From assembly GCA_038205115.1 (NCBI GenBank), contig JBBRCE010000051.1:1-34200 (forward strand): DNA of 34,200 bases, written 5' to 3'. The notes below the pieces were generated by a model. It made no database searches, was not told the DNA's origin, and was given only the letters and a program-made list of their open reading frames with translations. Every line of letters starts with the position of its first letter. Positions within the stretch are counted from its first letter, which is position 1. The stretch is from JBBRCE01 sp038205115. Its GTDB lineage: Bacteria > Planctomycetota > Planctomycetia > Pirellulales > JBBRCE01. The translations under genes and the position numbers were made by a program. Shown piece after piece: positions 7,697 through 17,518 of this stretch.

Positions 7697-8179
7697 GTGT
7701 CGACGTTCGAAGATCGTGGTTACAAGTGGCGTGAAACGTATTTCGTCCTCTTTGACTTGGAGCGACGCCCCACGCTCGAAGCCGTGAAACAGTCGCTCGA
7801 GCATCTCAACGGGCGCTTCGAATTGCTCAATCCGGCCGCCGACGACACCGGCCGCGTCGAGTCGTTGACGCTGCATTCACCGCAAGACTACGCGGCGCTG
7901 GATATCAGTTACGTCGAAGGCGCTGAAGTGCTGGAGCAAGGCGCCATCTTGGCAAAAGAACTCAAGGGATCCGCGGCCGACGCCACGGAAAAAACCAAAG
8001 TCGCGCGACTGGCCAAATGCACCGCTCGGTTTGACGTGCTGCACTTCGAAGAAGTCACCGACGACGCGGACGAAGAAGGCGAAATGCTCGACCCCAGCGC
8101 CCTGCTGCTCGTGCTCGGTACATTGGCCAAGCTCACTCACGGCGTAGGCATCGATCCGCAGTCTGGCACGGTAATGTAA
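7697..8179 (+). CDS. Conserved acidic protein of unknown function (160 aa)
   Basis: The GTG start at 7697 follows AAGGAGAGAG with good spacing, so the start is well supported. The 160-residue product has no signal peptide or membrane helix and is acidic, with a run TDDADEEGEMLDPSA near residue 120. Motifs such as YKWRETYFVLF, ADDTGRVESLTL, AALDISYVEG and VGIDPQSGTVM at the C-terminus match my recollection of a planctomycete-restricted family with no assigned role. It is probably cytoplasmic. It sits between the 79-residue gene and alaC, on the same strand, with a gap of about 200 bases before alaC. No function is proposed. Confidence 0.7.
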   Translation: MSTFEDRGYKWRETYFVLFDLERRPTLEAVKQSLEHLNGRFELLNPAADDTGRVESLTLHSPQDYAALDISYVEGAEVLEQGAILAKELKGSAADATEKTKVARLAKCTARFDVLHFEEVTDDADEEGEMLDPSALLLVLGTLAKLTHGVGIDPQSGTVM

Positions 8180-8380
8180 AGCGGCTTTCAGATGGCCAAG
8201 TTCCGCGCGGCTGCGCCTCGGGCCGTTGCCGGCATTGAGGCAAAACTTACTGCCGCAGCCGAACCTTCGCACGGCCGTTGCCGTCTTACTCTTAGCGTCA
8301 GCTCAAGTTCCCTAATGGGGAACAAACCGTTATCTTGTTAGCAGTTGACTGATTCATTCCTTCGCTTGCTGAAACGTCGC

Positions 8381-9661
<1,281 letters not shown>

Positions 9662-9702
9662 TCCCCGGAGCGGGCAGTTTGCCAATAGTTATCGCAAAGC
9701 TG

Positions 9703-10162
9703 ATGTCTACAATTTATATCGAGACCTCGATTGTTAGCTATCTGCGACAGCGTCGTCGCCCGCAAGTCGTGACAGCGGCTCGGCAGTTGATGACTCATCA
9801 GTGGTGGAGCCATGAACGCAAGAAAGTATGACTTGGTTACATCACAGTACGTAATTGATGAAGCGAGCGAGGGTGATCCGAGGCTCGCGGCGGAACGCTT
9901 AGAATCGCTGGATGGAATTCCGCTGCTATTGCCTGACGACGAAGTTGCTTCGATCGCAAATGCTATCGTCGGCAGTGCAATTCTACCTGTTCGGGCGGCT
10001 TATGACGCACTTCACATCGCGATAGCGGCTCGCCACCAAATTGATTTCTTATTAACTTGGAATTGCAAGCACATCGCAAACGCAAGAATTCTGCCTCGCC
10101 TGCATTCCATGTTCGCTAGATCAATATTGCAGCACCAATCATCTGCACTCCACAAGAGCTGA
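9703..10162 (+). pseudogene. PIN-domain (VapC-like) protein, frameshifted
   Basis: Two overlapping frames together make one PIN-domain protein. The first, from the ATG at 9703, encodes MSTIYIETSIVSYL through SHERKKV and stops at 9831. The second, open through 9812-10162, continues exactly where the first leaves off with KYDLVTSQYVIDEASEGD, then AAYDALHIAIAA and FLLTWNCKHIANA. Removing one base at 9826 (AAA-G-TAT) restores a continuous protein of about 152 residues. The conserved acidic residues of the PIN nuclease (Glu in YIETS, Glu in IDEAS, Asp in YDALH) are split across the two parts. VapC-like PIN proteins cleave RNA as toxins. The next gene is a small partner beginning six bases after its stop. 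The break could be a real inactivation or a sequencing error. Confidence 0.72.
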
Positions 10163-10168
10163 TTGAAG

Positions 10169-10429
10169 ATGACTCAACAATCTGAAGTCGATACGACAAT
10201 TGAAGATCTCCATCGCATCCGCGAGGAACTTGCTGCCCGGTTCGGGGGCGACGTTCATAAAATCACGGACGACGCGCGACGACGCCAGGCGGCGGAGAAC
10301 CGACCACTTTGGCAGCCCAAAAACATACCGCGCGCCTCAAGTCCGGTCACGGGGGAAACGGATGTTAGCGCAGCAGCGATATCGGTAATCATCGAAATCG
10401 AATCAGCAGGCGATCAGCCACGCGGATGA
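10169..10429 (+). CDS. Putative antitoxin partner of the PIN-domain protein
   Basis: An 86-residue protein whose ATG at 10169 lies just after the PIN stop at 10162. The N-terminal part, TIEDLHRIREELAARFGGD then DARRRQAAENRPLWQPK, resembles short proteins that follow PIN-domain genes of the YIETS type in planctomycetes and cyanobacteria; they are presumed antitoxins. The second half (after about residue 55) is less family-like, and the frame runs 16 bases into the convergent recombinase gene, so the original stop may have been lost. No DNA-binding motif is obvious. With the toxin gene broken, this partner may be under no selection. Confidence 0.5.
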   Translation: MTQQSEVDTTIEDLHRIREELAARFGGDVHKITDDARRRQAAENRPLWQPKNIPRASSPVTGETDVSAAAISVIIEIESAGDQPRG

Positions 10430-11352
10430 AATTGCTTGTGCACCTTTTTCAGTCGCGAGTGATCCACGTGCGTGTAGATTTGCGTGGTGGCGATCGAGGC
10501 ATGTCCCAGCATCTCTTGCACCTGTCGCAGATCCGCGCCGCCGGCTAGCAGGTGCGTGGCAAAACTGTGGCGGAGCGTATGCGGGCTGATCGAAGCCGGC
10601 GCGCCGGCCAGCAGTGCATATTTTTTGACCAGTTCCCAAATTCGCTCGCGCCGCAATCGCTTGCCGCGGCGTGAGACCAGCAACCATTCGGGCGGCGGCT
10701 GACAATCGGCCACCAGTTCTGGTCGCAGTTGGGCCAGATATTCCTGCACGGTGACGATCGCGCGCTGGCCCAGCGGCACGACACGCTGCTTGTCGCCTTT
10801 GCCGCGGCAGATGCAAAAACCTTCGCTCAGATGGATATCGCACAGCCGCAAGTTCGAAAGTTCTGATGCCCGACATCCGGTGGCATACAGCAGTTCCAGC
10901 AGCGCGCGATCGCGACGCCAGTGGTTGTCGCCGGCGGTCGGCCCTTCGATCATCTTGCTGACGGCCTGCGGCGAAAGCACTTCCGGCACGCGCTCCCAAA
11001 GTTTCTGACTGCCGAGCAGTTCGACCAGATTTTCTTTGAGCACGCCTTCTAGTTGCAAGTAGCGGAAAAACATCTTCAGCGAAACCAGATGCCGGGCAAT
11101 GCTCGCCGGCGCTAGCTTTTGCTGGTGCAGCCAGGCGGCAAAATCGGCCAGTTGCTGAATATTGAGCGTAGGCAGACTGATCTCGCCAGACCAACTGGCA
11201 AACTTGGTCAGATCGCGGCGGTAAGCGTCCACCGTATTGTCGGCCAATCGGCATTCCGTGCGGATGTAGTCGATGAACGGGCCGGCCCAGCGTGCCGCCG
11301 TAACGACCACGGGCTTTACGGGACCAGGCTTTTTTCGGGGTACGGGCGACAT
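10414..11352 (-). CDS. xerD: Tyrosine recombinase, XerC/XerD type
   Basis: Counting from the ATG at 11352 the protein has 312 residues, the usual size for XerC/D. The N-terminal SAM-like core-binding domain spans about 22-110 (FIDYIRTECRLADNTVDAYR). The catalytic domain has the full set of residues: R161 (TGCRASEL), K185 (GKGDKQR), H258 and R261 (HTLRH), H284 (LGHAS) and nucleophile Y293 (IYTHVD), with the same spacing as E. coli XerD. Such enzymes resolve chromosome dimers at dif with a second Xer protein, so XerC or a phage-type integrase role remains possible. Upstream ATG and GTG codons could extend it, none with a good ribosome site. It converges on and overlaps the antitoxin-like gene. 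No dif-like site was identified. Confidence 0.85.
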   Translation of the reverse strand: MSPVPRKKPGPVKPVVVTAARWAGPFIDYIRTECRLADNTVDAYRRDLTKFASWSGEISLPTLNIQQLADFAAWLHQQKLAPASIARHLVSLKMFFRYLQLEGVLKENLVELLGSQKLWERVPEVLSPQAVSKMIEGPTAGDNHWRRDRALLELLYATGCRASELSNLRLCDIHLSEGFCICRGKGDKQRVVPLGQRAIVTVQEYLAQLRPELVADCQPPPEWLLVSRRGKRLRRERIWELVKKYALLAGAPASISPHTLRHSFATHLLAGGADLRQVQEMLGHASIATTQIYTHVDHSRLKKVHKQFHPRG

Positions 11353-11596
11353 TTGCTGGCGACGTTTCAAAGTGACCATGAGGCGAGCCGCTAAAAACCA
11401 ATCGAGCAACCACCCGGGATTATCGGACTTTCGCACAGCTCGAACCGCAACAGAAAAAACCAACCATCCAAGCGTTATTCCTGGTATGCCGACGGCCTTG
11501 TGTTTGGAGGCAGTCGGCGCATATGGTAAATTCGGAGGGCACCAGCCGCCCGACGTGGCGGCTTTCGAACCTCATTGTCCGATTCGCGTATTCCGC

Positions 11597-12487
11597 ATGT
11601 CAACCGTTTCGCCGACGCTGCTCGATCCATCGCTGTTAGCCCAACTCGAAAAGTTGGAGCTGGTCAGCCGCAAGATTTTTCGCGGACGTATGAAAGGCGA
11701 GCGACGCAGTAAGCGTAAAGGGCAAAGCGTGGAGTTTGCCGATTATCGGAATTACGTGGCCGGCGACGATCTCCGCTACATCGATTGGAACAGCTACGCG
11801 CGGTTAGACAAACTGTTTCTAAAAATGTTCTTGGAAGAAGAGGATTTGCATTTTTATGCGCTGATCGACGCCAGCCGCTCCATGGATTACGGCACGCCCA
11901 GCAAATTGCATTATGCCAAGCAACTGGCCGCTTCGCTGGGGTTCATCGGCCTGGCGCGGGCAGACCGTGTGCGGATTGAGACGCTCGGCCAACCCGTGGG
12001 CAAGCCCGCGCCCATTTTGCGCGGCCGCAAAAGCTTGTGGCGAATGGTCGACCACCTCAACAAAATCCAAGCCGGCGAAACGGCGTCGCTCGCCGAAGGC
12101 GTCAAGAACTTCTGCATTCGCAACTCCGGCAAAGGCATCTTTGTGCTGATTAGCGATCTCATGGACAAACAAGGCTACGAGGCGGCGTTCCGCTACTTGG
12201 TTTCGCAGCAAATGGACGTTTACGTCATTCATGTGCTTTCCGCCGAAGAGATCGACCCGGACGTGAAAGGCGATCTGCGATTGGTCGATTGCGAAGATCA
12301 GGACTCGGCCGAAATTACTGTCAGTGCGCCGCTTTTAGATCGCTATCGCAAAACGCTGGCGGCATTTGTCGATGGTGCCAAAACGTTCTGCACGCGCCGC
12401 GGCATGAATTATTTGTTGGCCAAAAACAATGTGCCCGTAGAACAGCTTGTTTCCAGCTACTTACGGCAGCGAGGCCTGGTACGTTAA
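11597..12487 (+). CDS. DUF58 / von Willebrand A-like protein
   Basis: A 296-residue cytoplasmic-looking protein. The DUF58 core occupies residues 48-83: YRNYVAGDDLRYIDWNSYAR followed by LKMFLEEED. A VWA-type metal-site motif DASRS lies at 91-95, and LISDLMD near residue 180 is a second metal-site element. DUF58 proteins are normally encoded next to a MoxR AAA+ ATPase and BatA/BatB-like membrane VWA proteins, and the set is thought to act in envelope stress or metal-enzyme maturation. Here the BatA partner follows with the stop and start overlapping by one base (TAATG), but no MoxR gene is present. The upstream neighbour is the divergent xerD-like gene, so its promoter lies within 11353-11596. 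Confidence 0.85.
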   Translation: MSTVSPTLLDPSLLAQLEKLELVSRKIFRGRMKGERRSKRKGQSVEFADYRNYVAGDDLRYIDWNSYARLDKLFLKMFLEEEDLHFYALIDASRSMDYGTPSKLHYAKQLAASLGFIGLARADRVRIETLGQPVGKPAPILRGRKSLWRMVDHLNKIQAGETASLAEGVKNFCIRNSGKGIFVLISDLMDKQGYEAAFRYLVSQQMDVYVIHVLSAEEIDPDVKGDLRLVDCEDQDSAEITVSAPLLDRYRKTLAAFVDGAKTFCTRRGMNYLLAKNNVPVEQLVSSYLRQRGLVR

Positions 12488-14499
12488 TGGGTCTCGAAAC
12501 TACGCTCAGTTTACTTTCTTGGTGGCAGTGGTCCGCCCTGCTGTTGGTGCCGCCAGCCATCGTGGCGCTGTATTTTCTCAAGCTCAAGCGGCAACCGCTG
12601 GAAGTGCCCAGCACCTATCTCTGGCGCAAATCGATTGAAGATTTGCACGTCAACAGTCTCTGGCAGCGAATGCGGCAGAACCTGCTGCTGTTCATGCAAT
12701 TGCTGCTGATTCTCCTGCTGCTGTTGGCCCTGCTGCGGCCCAGTTTCAGGGGTGCCGAAACGCCTGGCGAGAGGTCAATCTTTTTGATCGACAATTCGGC
12801 CAGCATGTCGGCCACGGATGCCAAACCCACACGGCTTGAACTGGCCAAACAGAAAGTCGCCGCGATGATCGATTCGCTGGACGGCGGATCGGTTATGTTG
12901 ATCAGTTTTTCGGACAATGCCCACATCGAGCAAGGCTTTACGTCCAGCAAACGCGACCTGCGGCGCGCGCTTGAAGCCATTGCGCCCACGAACCGCTCGA
13001 CGGATTTGATCGAAGCATTGCGCGTGGCGGCCGGGCGCTCTTATACCGTGCAACTCCCCAGCGAAAATGCCGCGCCGTCAACGACTGGCGAGCCCAAGGG
13101 CCAATTGAACAGCGATCAAACCATTGATGCCATCCCGGCCAAGCTGTATATCGTTAGCGACGGCAAGTTCGCCGACGTACAAAACTTTTCGCTAGGCAGT
13201 CTCGAACCCACGTTTTTGCGAATCGGCCTGGCCGATACTGGCAATGTCGGTATTACTACGTTTGCCACCCGCCGCAACGAAGAAAAGCCGGAAAAGCTGC
13301 AGGCGTTTGCTCGTCTAGAAAACAGTGGCGATCAACCGGTCGAGCGCCGCGTGGATTTGGATGTTGATGGCCAACCGCGCGATAGTAAAACCGTCACGGT
13401 GCCGGCCCGCGGCGGCCAGGGCATTCAATTTGACGTCGACGATGTCGAAACTGCCGCTTTGCATCTCAAACTCTCGCCCGGCGACAGTTTTACCGTCGAC
13501 GACGAGGCGTGGACGGTCATCAATCCGCATCGGTTAGCCAGGGTCTTATTGGTTTCGCCGGGCAATTCGCTGCTGGAGCGTGCGTTGAACACCGCCCGCG
13601 CGCACGAATTGGCCGAAGTCAGCGTGATCAGTCCGGACTTGATGGAGTCGGAAGAGCAGCGAAAGCTCGCGGCCAGCGGCAAAATCGATTTGGTGATTTA
13701 CGACGGTCGGTCGCCCAAGACCATGCCGCAGGCCAACACGTTATTTATTGGCTGCACGCCGCCGATCGAGGGTTGGAGCGCAGGCGAAAAGCAGGCCGGC
13801 CCGCAGATCATTGATATCGACCATGCCCATCCGATTATGCAATTGGTTGAAATGAGCGACGTTTACATCGCCGAAGGCTTTGCCGTCAACGGGCCGCCCG
13901 GAAGTCAGCGGCTGATCGATTCCAATCGAGGCACGTTGCTGGCCATTGGACCACGCGAGGGCTTTGAAGATGCTGTTTTAGGATTCGGTTTTTACACCAA
14001 AGATGACAAAGGCGAAGCAACCGACAACACCACTTGGCCGTTGCGCTTGAGTTTTCCGGTGTTCTTCCACAATATTTTGGAATACCTCGGCGGAAACCGA
14101 ACGGTGGCGACCGGCATTCGCGCGGGGTCCGCCGTCAATCTTACGGCCCCGGCCAATTTGCAAATCCTGCAAGTCCGCACACCACATGGCAACCTCAAAG
14201 ACGTGTCGCGCGGCAAGCTCAGCACATTTCAGTTCAGCGAAACAGACGAGTTAGGCATTTACGCCGTGGAAGGCCCGGACCATAAAGTCACGCAGCGGTT
14301 TGCCGTCAATCTGTTTGATCCGGCCGAGAGCGATATCCGCTCACGCCTGGAAGATTCGATCAAAATTGGTTATGAAAAAATTGTAGGGCGAGCCGCTCCC
14401 CAACCGGTTCGCCGCGATCTCTGGAAATGGCTAGTGGCTTTGGCACTTGGATTGCTGCTGGCGGAGTGGTATATCTACAACCGCCGCGTTTACATTTGA
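12487..14499 (+). CDS. BatA/VWA-domain membrane protein
   Basis: A 670-residue protein starting at the ATG that overlaps the DUF58 stop. The N-terminus is the BatA domain: a first helix at about 14-31, the conserved FLKLKRQPLEVPSTYLW stretch, then a second helix at about 67-84. A VWA domain follows with the metal-site motif DNSAS at 102-106. The middle (about 290-560) is a long extracytoplasmic region of beta-rich character without a family I can name; TVDDEAWTV and LLVSPGNSLLERAL recall the glutamine-amidotransferase-like region of related planctomycete proteins. A final helix at about 645-665 anchors the C-terminus. It most likely works with DUF58 as an envelope-associated complex; the substrate is unknown. 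Confidence 0.82.
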   Translation: MGLETTLSLLSWWQWSALLLVPPAIVALYFLKLKRQPLEVPSTYLWRKSIEDLHVNSLWQRMRQNLLLFMQLLLILLLLLALLRPSFRGAETPGERSIFLIDNSASMSATDAKPTRLELAKQKVAAMIDSLDGGSVMLISFSDNAHIEQGFTSSKRDLRRALEAIAPTNRSTDLIEALRVAAGRSYTVQLPSENAAPSTTGEPKGQLNSDQTIDAIPAKLYIVSDGKFADVQNFSLGSLEPTFLRIGLADTGNVGITTFATRRNEEKPEKLQAFARLENSGDQPVERRVDLDVDGQPRDSKTVTVPARGGQGIQFDVDDVETAALHLKLSPGDSFTVDDEAWTVINPHRLARVLLVSPGNSLLERALNTARAHELAEVSVISPDLMESEEQRKLAASGKIDLVIYDGRSPKTMPQANTLFIGCTPPIEGWSAGEKQAGPQIIDIDHAHPIMQLVEMSDVYIAEGFAVNGPPGSQRLIDSNRGTLLAIGPREGFEDAVLGFGFYTKDDKGEATDNTTWPLRLSFPVFFHNILEYLGGNRTVATGIRAGSAVNLTAPANLQILQVRTPHGNLKDVSRGKLSTFQFSETDELGIYAVEGPDHKVTQRFAVNLFDPAESDIRSRLEDSIKIGYEKIVGRAAPQPVRRDLWKWLVALALGLLLAEWYIYNRRVYI

Positions 14500-14606
14500 G
14501 CGACGGGGCGGCAAACGGTCACCCGCGTTAGCAACCGATGTGGTATTATTAACACGTTGGTTGTGGGGCGGTGTTTGATGTTCGAAACCTACCTATTCAC
14601 GCTCTT

Positions 14607-15347
14607 ATGGCCAAAACCCGCGTCAAGGCGCTCGCTTCGCACAAACCCGTCAAAAAACTGCCCGGCAAAAAGCTGCGGCAAATCGTAGAAAACGATTTGA
14701 TCAGCCGGGTGAGCGACGAGGAGTATCGCGACAAAGTTCGTGACGTTTATTCCGGGCCGCAGGGCGCGCTGCTAGCCACGGCCAGCCTGCTTTCGTTGCA
14801 CTCGCCGCTGGGCGAACGTATGTTTCGAAGCCGGCAATTTGACTTGCAAGGTGCACGCCAGATACTCGATGTCGGCAGCGGCGCTGGTCAGTTGGCGGCG
14901 CATGTGCTGAAATATTCCGATCCGGAAGCTCGGCTGACCTGCATCGATCTCTCGCCCGAAATGTTGCGACGCGCCCGCAGTCGCCTGAAGAGCGATCGGC
15001 CAATTTACGCCGCCGCCGACCTGACCCGGTTACCATTTCCGGACGGCATTTTTGACTGCGTAACGTGCGGTTTCGTGTTGGAACATGTGCCAGATGCGCG
15101 GGCGGGCTTGGCCGAATTGGCACGCGTCATTTCTCCGGGCGGACGCATGCTGCTAATGACCACCGAAGACAGCCTGAGCGGAGCGTGGACCAGTCGGCTG
15201 TGGTGTTGCCGCACGTATAATCGCCAAGAACTTTACAAGATCTGCCACGAGGCTGGCTTGGATCGTCGCAAGGAACTCTGGTACACCCGCGTACACAAAG
15301 TTTTTCGAGCCGGCGGCATCTGCATCGAACTGGTCAAGCGCGCTTAG
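14607..15347 (+). CDS. Class I SAM-dependent methyltransferase
   Basis: The ATG at 14607 gives 246 residues; a GTG at 14571 would add twelve. A Methyltransf_11-type domain starts near residue 80 with the SAM-binding motif ILDVGSGAGQLAAHVL, then CIDLSPEMLRRAR (acidic loop that binds the ribose hydroxyls), AADLTRLPFPDGIFDCV and GFVLEHVPDARAGLAEL. The basic N-terminus (KTRVKALASHKPVKKLPGKK) is unusual and could bind nucleic acid or membrane lipid. The substrate is not predictable; ubiquinone/menaquinone-type and small-molecule methyltransferases share this fold. It follows the BatA gene by about 107 bases on the same strand and could be a separate unit. Confidence 0.78.
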   Translation: MAKTRVKALASHKPVKKLPGKKLRQIVENDLISRVSDEEYRDKVRDVYSGPQGALLATASLLSLHSPLGERMFRSRQFDLQGARQILDVGSGAGQLAAHVLKYSDPEARLTCIDLSPEMLRRARSRLKSDRPIYAAADLTRLPFPDGIFDCVTCGFVLEHVPDARAGLAELARVISPGGRMLLMTTEDSLSGAWTSRLWCCRTYNRQELYKICHEAGLDRRKELWYTRVHKVFRAGGICIELVKRA

Positions 15348-15633
15348 GAACAACCGAAGATTAGTAGCCGTTCACGGCGTTATTAGTAGTGAGGAGACTG
15401 GCGGCGCTGCTGCGCGGCGATGACAGCTTGAAAGGCATGGTGCAGCAAGTGTATAGCTCAAGCTTTACTCGCTACGGCTCGGTCGATGCCGGCGGCGTGA
15501 TCTTCGGAAGGCTGCAGTTCAATGCTTGACGCTGCCCCGCGCGGATGTGATATTCAAGCAACGCACACGTGAACCGGTTTAAAATCGTTTGCCAGCGTGC
15601 GCGGACTTCGCTCATGGATTGCACCAAGTTCCC

Positions 15634-17478
15634 ATGAAAAACTGGCGAAAATTTCGACGCGGCGACGCCTGCCAAGCGCGCCCGCAAAATCATCTGCTTC
15701 GCATCGTTGCCTGCTTGCTGGCCGCGTTGGCCAGCCGCTCATTGGCCCGCGCGGCAGAACCGCGGGCTGACGCCCTGACGAATCGCCCGCCAAATATTAT
15801 GATTTTGCTTGCGGACGACCAAGGCTGGGGCGATCTGAGTGTCACTGGCAATACGAATTTGGCGACGCCGCACATTGATGCCCTCGCGAAAAGCGGCGCG
15901 CAGCTCGAACGATTTTTCGTGTGCCCGGTTTGCTCGCCCACCCGCGCGGAAATGCTGACCGGCCGTTACCATCCGCGCGGCGGCGTCCACGGAGTATCGA
16001 CCGGCGGCGAACGTTTGAATCTCGACGAGCGAACCATCGCGCAGGTCTTTCATGAGGCGGGCTATGCCACGGGCTGCTTCGGCAAATGGCACAACGGCAC
16101 GCAATATCCGTATCACCCCAACGCGCGCGGCTTCGACGAATATTACGGCTTCACGTCTGGGCACTGGGGAATTTACTTCGATCCGCCGCTGGACCACAAC
16201 GGCCAAATTGTGCAAGGCAAAGGCTTTTTGGCCGACGATCTCACCGACCACGCGATGACGTTCTTGGCGGATAATCAGCAGCGCAACAAGCCTTCGTTCT
16301 GTTACTTAGCGTTCAACACGCCGCACACGCCAGCTCAAGTGCCGGATGCATTCTTCTCGCGGTTTGCGCAGTCCGACTTAAAACTGCTGGGCGGCAAAGG
16401 CGAAAGTGTCCCTAAAACGCGGGCCGTGCTGGCGATGTGCGAAAATCTAGACTACAACGTCGGTCGCGTGTTGGCCAAACTCGATGAGCTTAAGCTGGCT
16501 GACGAAACGATTGTGATCTACTTCAGCGACAATGGCCCCAACGGCATCCGTTGGAATGGTGGCATGCGTGGCATCAAAGGCTCAACCGATGAAGGCGGCG
16601 TTCGCTCGCCATTCTTCATTCGCTGGCCCGGACATATTCGCGGCGGATTGAACGTCCCGCAAATCGCTGCCGCGATCGATCTGCTGCCCACTCTTGCCGA
16701 CTTGACCCACGTTGCCACCAAGCCGAGCAAACCGCTAGACGGCGTCAGTCTCAAGCCGCTGCTCTTGGAAGAAAAAGACGATTGGCCCGAGCGTATGATT
16801 TTTTCGCACTGGTCCGGCAAGGTGAGCGTTCGCACACAACAATACCGGTTGGATGCCACGGGCCGATTGTACGACATGCCAGCCGACCCCGGACAGCAAA
16901 CCAATATCGCCGACAAATCGCCGGACGTGGCCAACAAACTACGCGCAGCGGTTGCCGCTTGGAAGTCCGACGTCTTTGCAGGGCAGACCAGGGACGATCG
17001 CCCGTTTCCGGTAGGGTATACGCAATTACCGTTGACGATGCTGCCGGCCCGCGACGGCGTTGGGCATGGCAACGTTCGCCGCAGTGCGCAGGCTCCCAAC
17101 TGTTCTTACTTCGAACACTGGACCGCGACTTCGGACCAGATCGAATGGGACGTCGAGGTTGCCACGCCCGGCCGTTACGAAGTCGAACTGTGGTACACCT
17201 GCGCGGCAGCCGACGTGGGTTCGACGATCGAAATTAGCATGAATGGCGCCGCGCTACGCACCAAAATCAGCCAGGCCAACGATCCGCCACTGCGAGGAAA
17301 AGAGCACGACCGCGTTCCGCGCGAAGAATCGTACGTCAAAGACTTCAAACCACTCCAGATGGGCACATTCGAATTAAAGGCCGGCCGCGGGACGCTGACG
17401 CTCAAAGCGCTGCAAATCACCGGCCAGCACGTGGCCGACGTGCGGATGGTGACGCTCAAACTCCTTTCGGGCGATTGA
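15634..17478 (+). CDS. Exported arylsulfatase-family enzyme with C-terminal accessory domain
   Basis: A 614-residue protein with a signal peptide (hydrophobic stretch about 21-40, ending LARAAEP). The sulfatase domain begins with NIMILLADDQGWGDL, whose D61 and D62 bind calcium, and contains the C100-S-P-T-R104 signature in which Cys is converted to formylglycine. YFSDNGPN near residue 294 supplies further metal ligands. These enzymes hydrolyse sulfate esters, in planctomycetes mostly on algal polysaccharides. After about residue 470 an extra beta-rich region (SDQIEWDVEVATPGRYEVEL) looks like a carbohydrate-binding or jelly-roll module. The ATG at 15634 is chosen because it gives a proper signal peptide; there is no strong ribosome site. 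A formylglycine-generating enzyme is not in the window. Confidence 0.9.
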   Translation: MKNWRKFRRGDACQARPQNHLLRIVACLLAALASRSLARAAEPRADALTNRPPNIMILLADDQGWGDLSVTGNTNLATPHIDALAKSGAQLERFFVCPVCSPTRAEMLTGRYHPRGGVHGVSTGGERLNLDERTIAQVFHEAGYATGCFGKWHNGTQYPYHPNARGFDEYYGFTSGHWGIYFDPPLDHNGQIVQGKGFLADDLTDHAMTFLADNQQRNKPSFCYLAFNTPHTPAQVPDAFFSRFAQSDLKLLGGKGESVPKTRAVLAMCENLDYNVGRVLAKLDELKLADETIVIYFSDNGPNGIRWNGGMRGIKGSTDEGGVRSPFFIRWPGHIRGGLNVPQIAAAIDLLPTLADLTHVATKPSKPLDGVSLKPLLLEEKDDWPERMIFSHWSGKVSVRTQQYRLDATGRLYDMPADPGQQTNIADKSPDVANKLRAAVAAWKSDVFAGQTRDDRPFPVGYTQLPLTMLPARDGVGHGNVRRSAQAPNCSYFEHWTATSDQIEWDVEVATPGRYEVELWYTCAAADVGSTIEISMNGAALRTKISQANDPPLRGKEHDRVPREESYVKDFKPLQMGTFELKAGRGTLTLKALQITGQHVADVRMVTLKLLSGD

Positions 17479-17518
17479 ATCGACCACGCAACGGAAGCGT
17501 CGGTTTCAAGCCCAGCGA

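Noticed and set aside
9812..9831. Programmed +1 frameshifting to make the full PIN protein
   Set aside because: No slippery-site plus stimulator arrangement is evident and homologues, as remembered, use one frame; an indel is simpler. Kept only as a remote option.
10403..11413. 336-codon minus-strand frame overlapping the recombinase
   Set aside because: It is the same strand in another frame; the alternative frame has all Xer catalytic residues, while this one has an Arg/Ala-rich shadow composition.
15389..15529. 46-codon plus-strand frame with a reasonable amino acid mix
   Set aside because: No ribosome site, no recognised family, and it sits in a 286-base spacer where such a frame can occur by chance.
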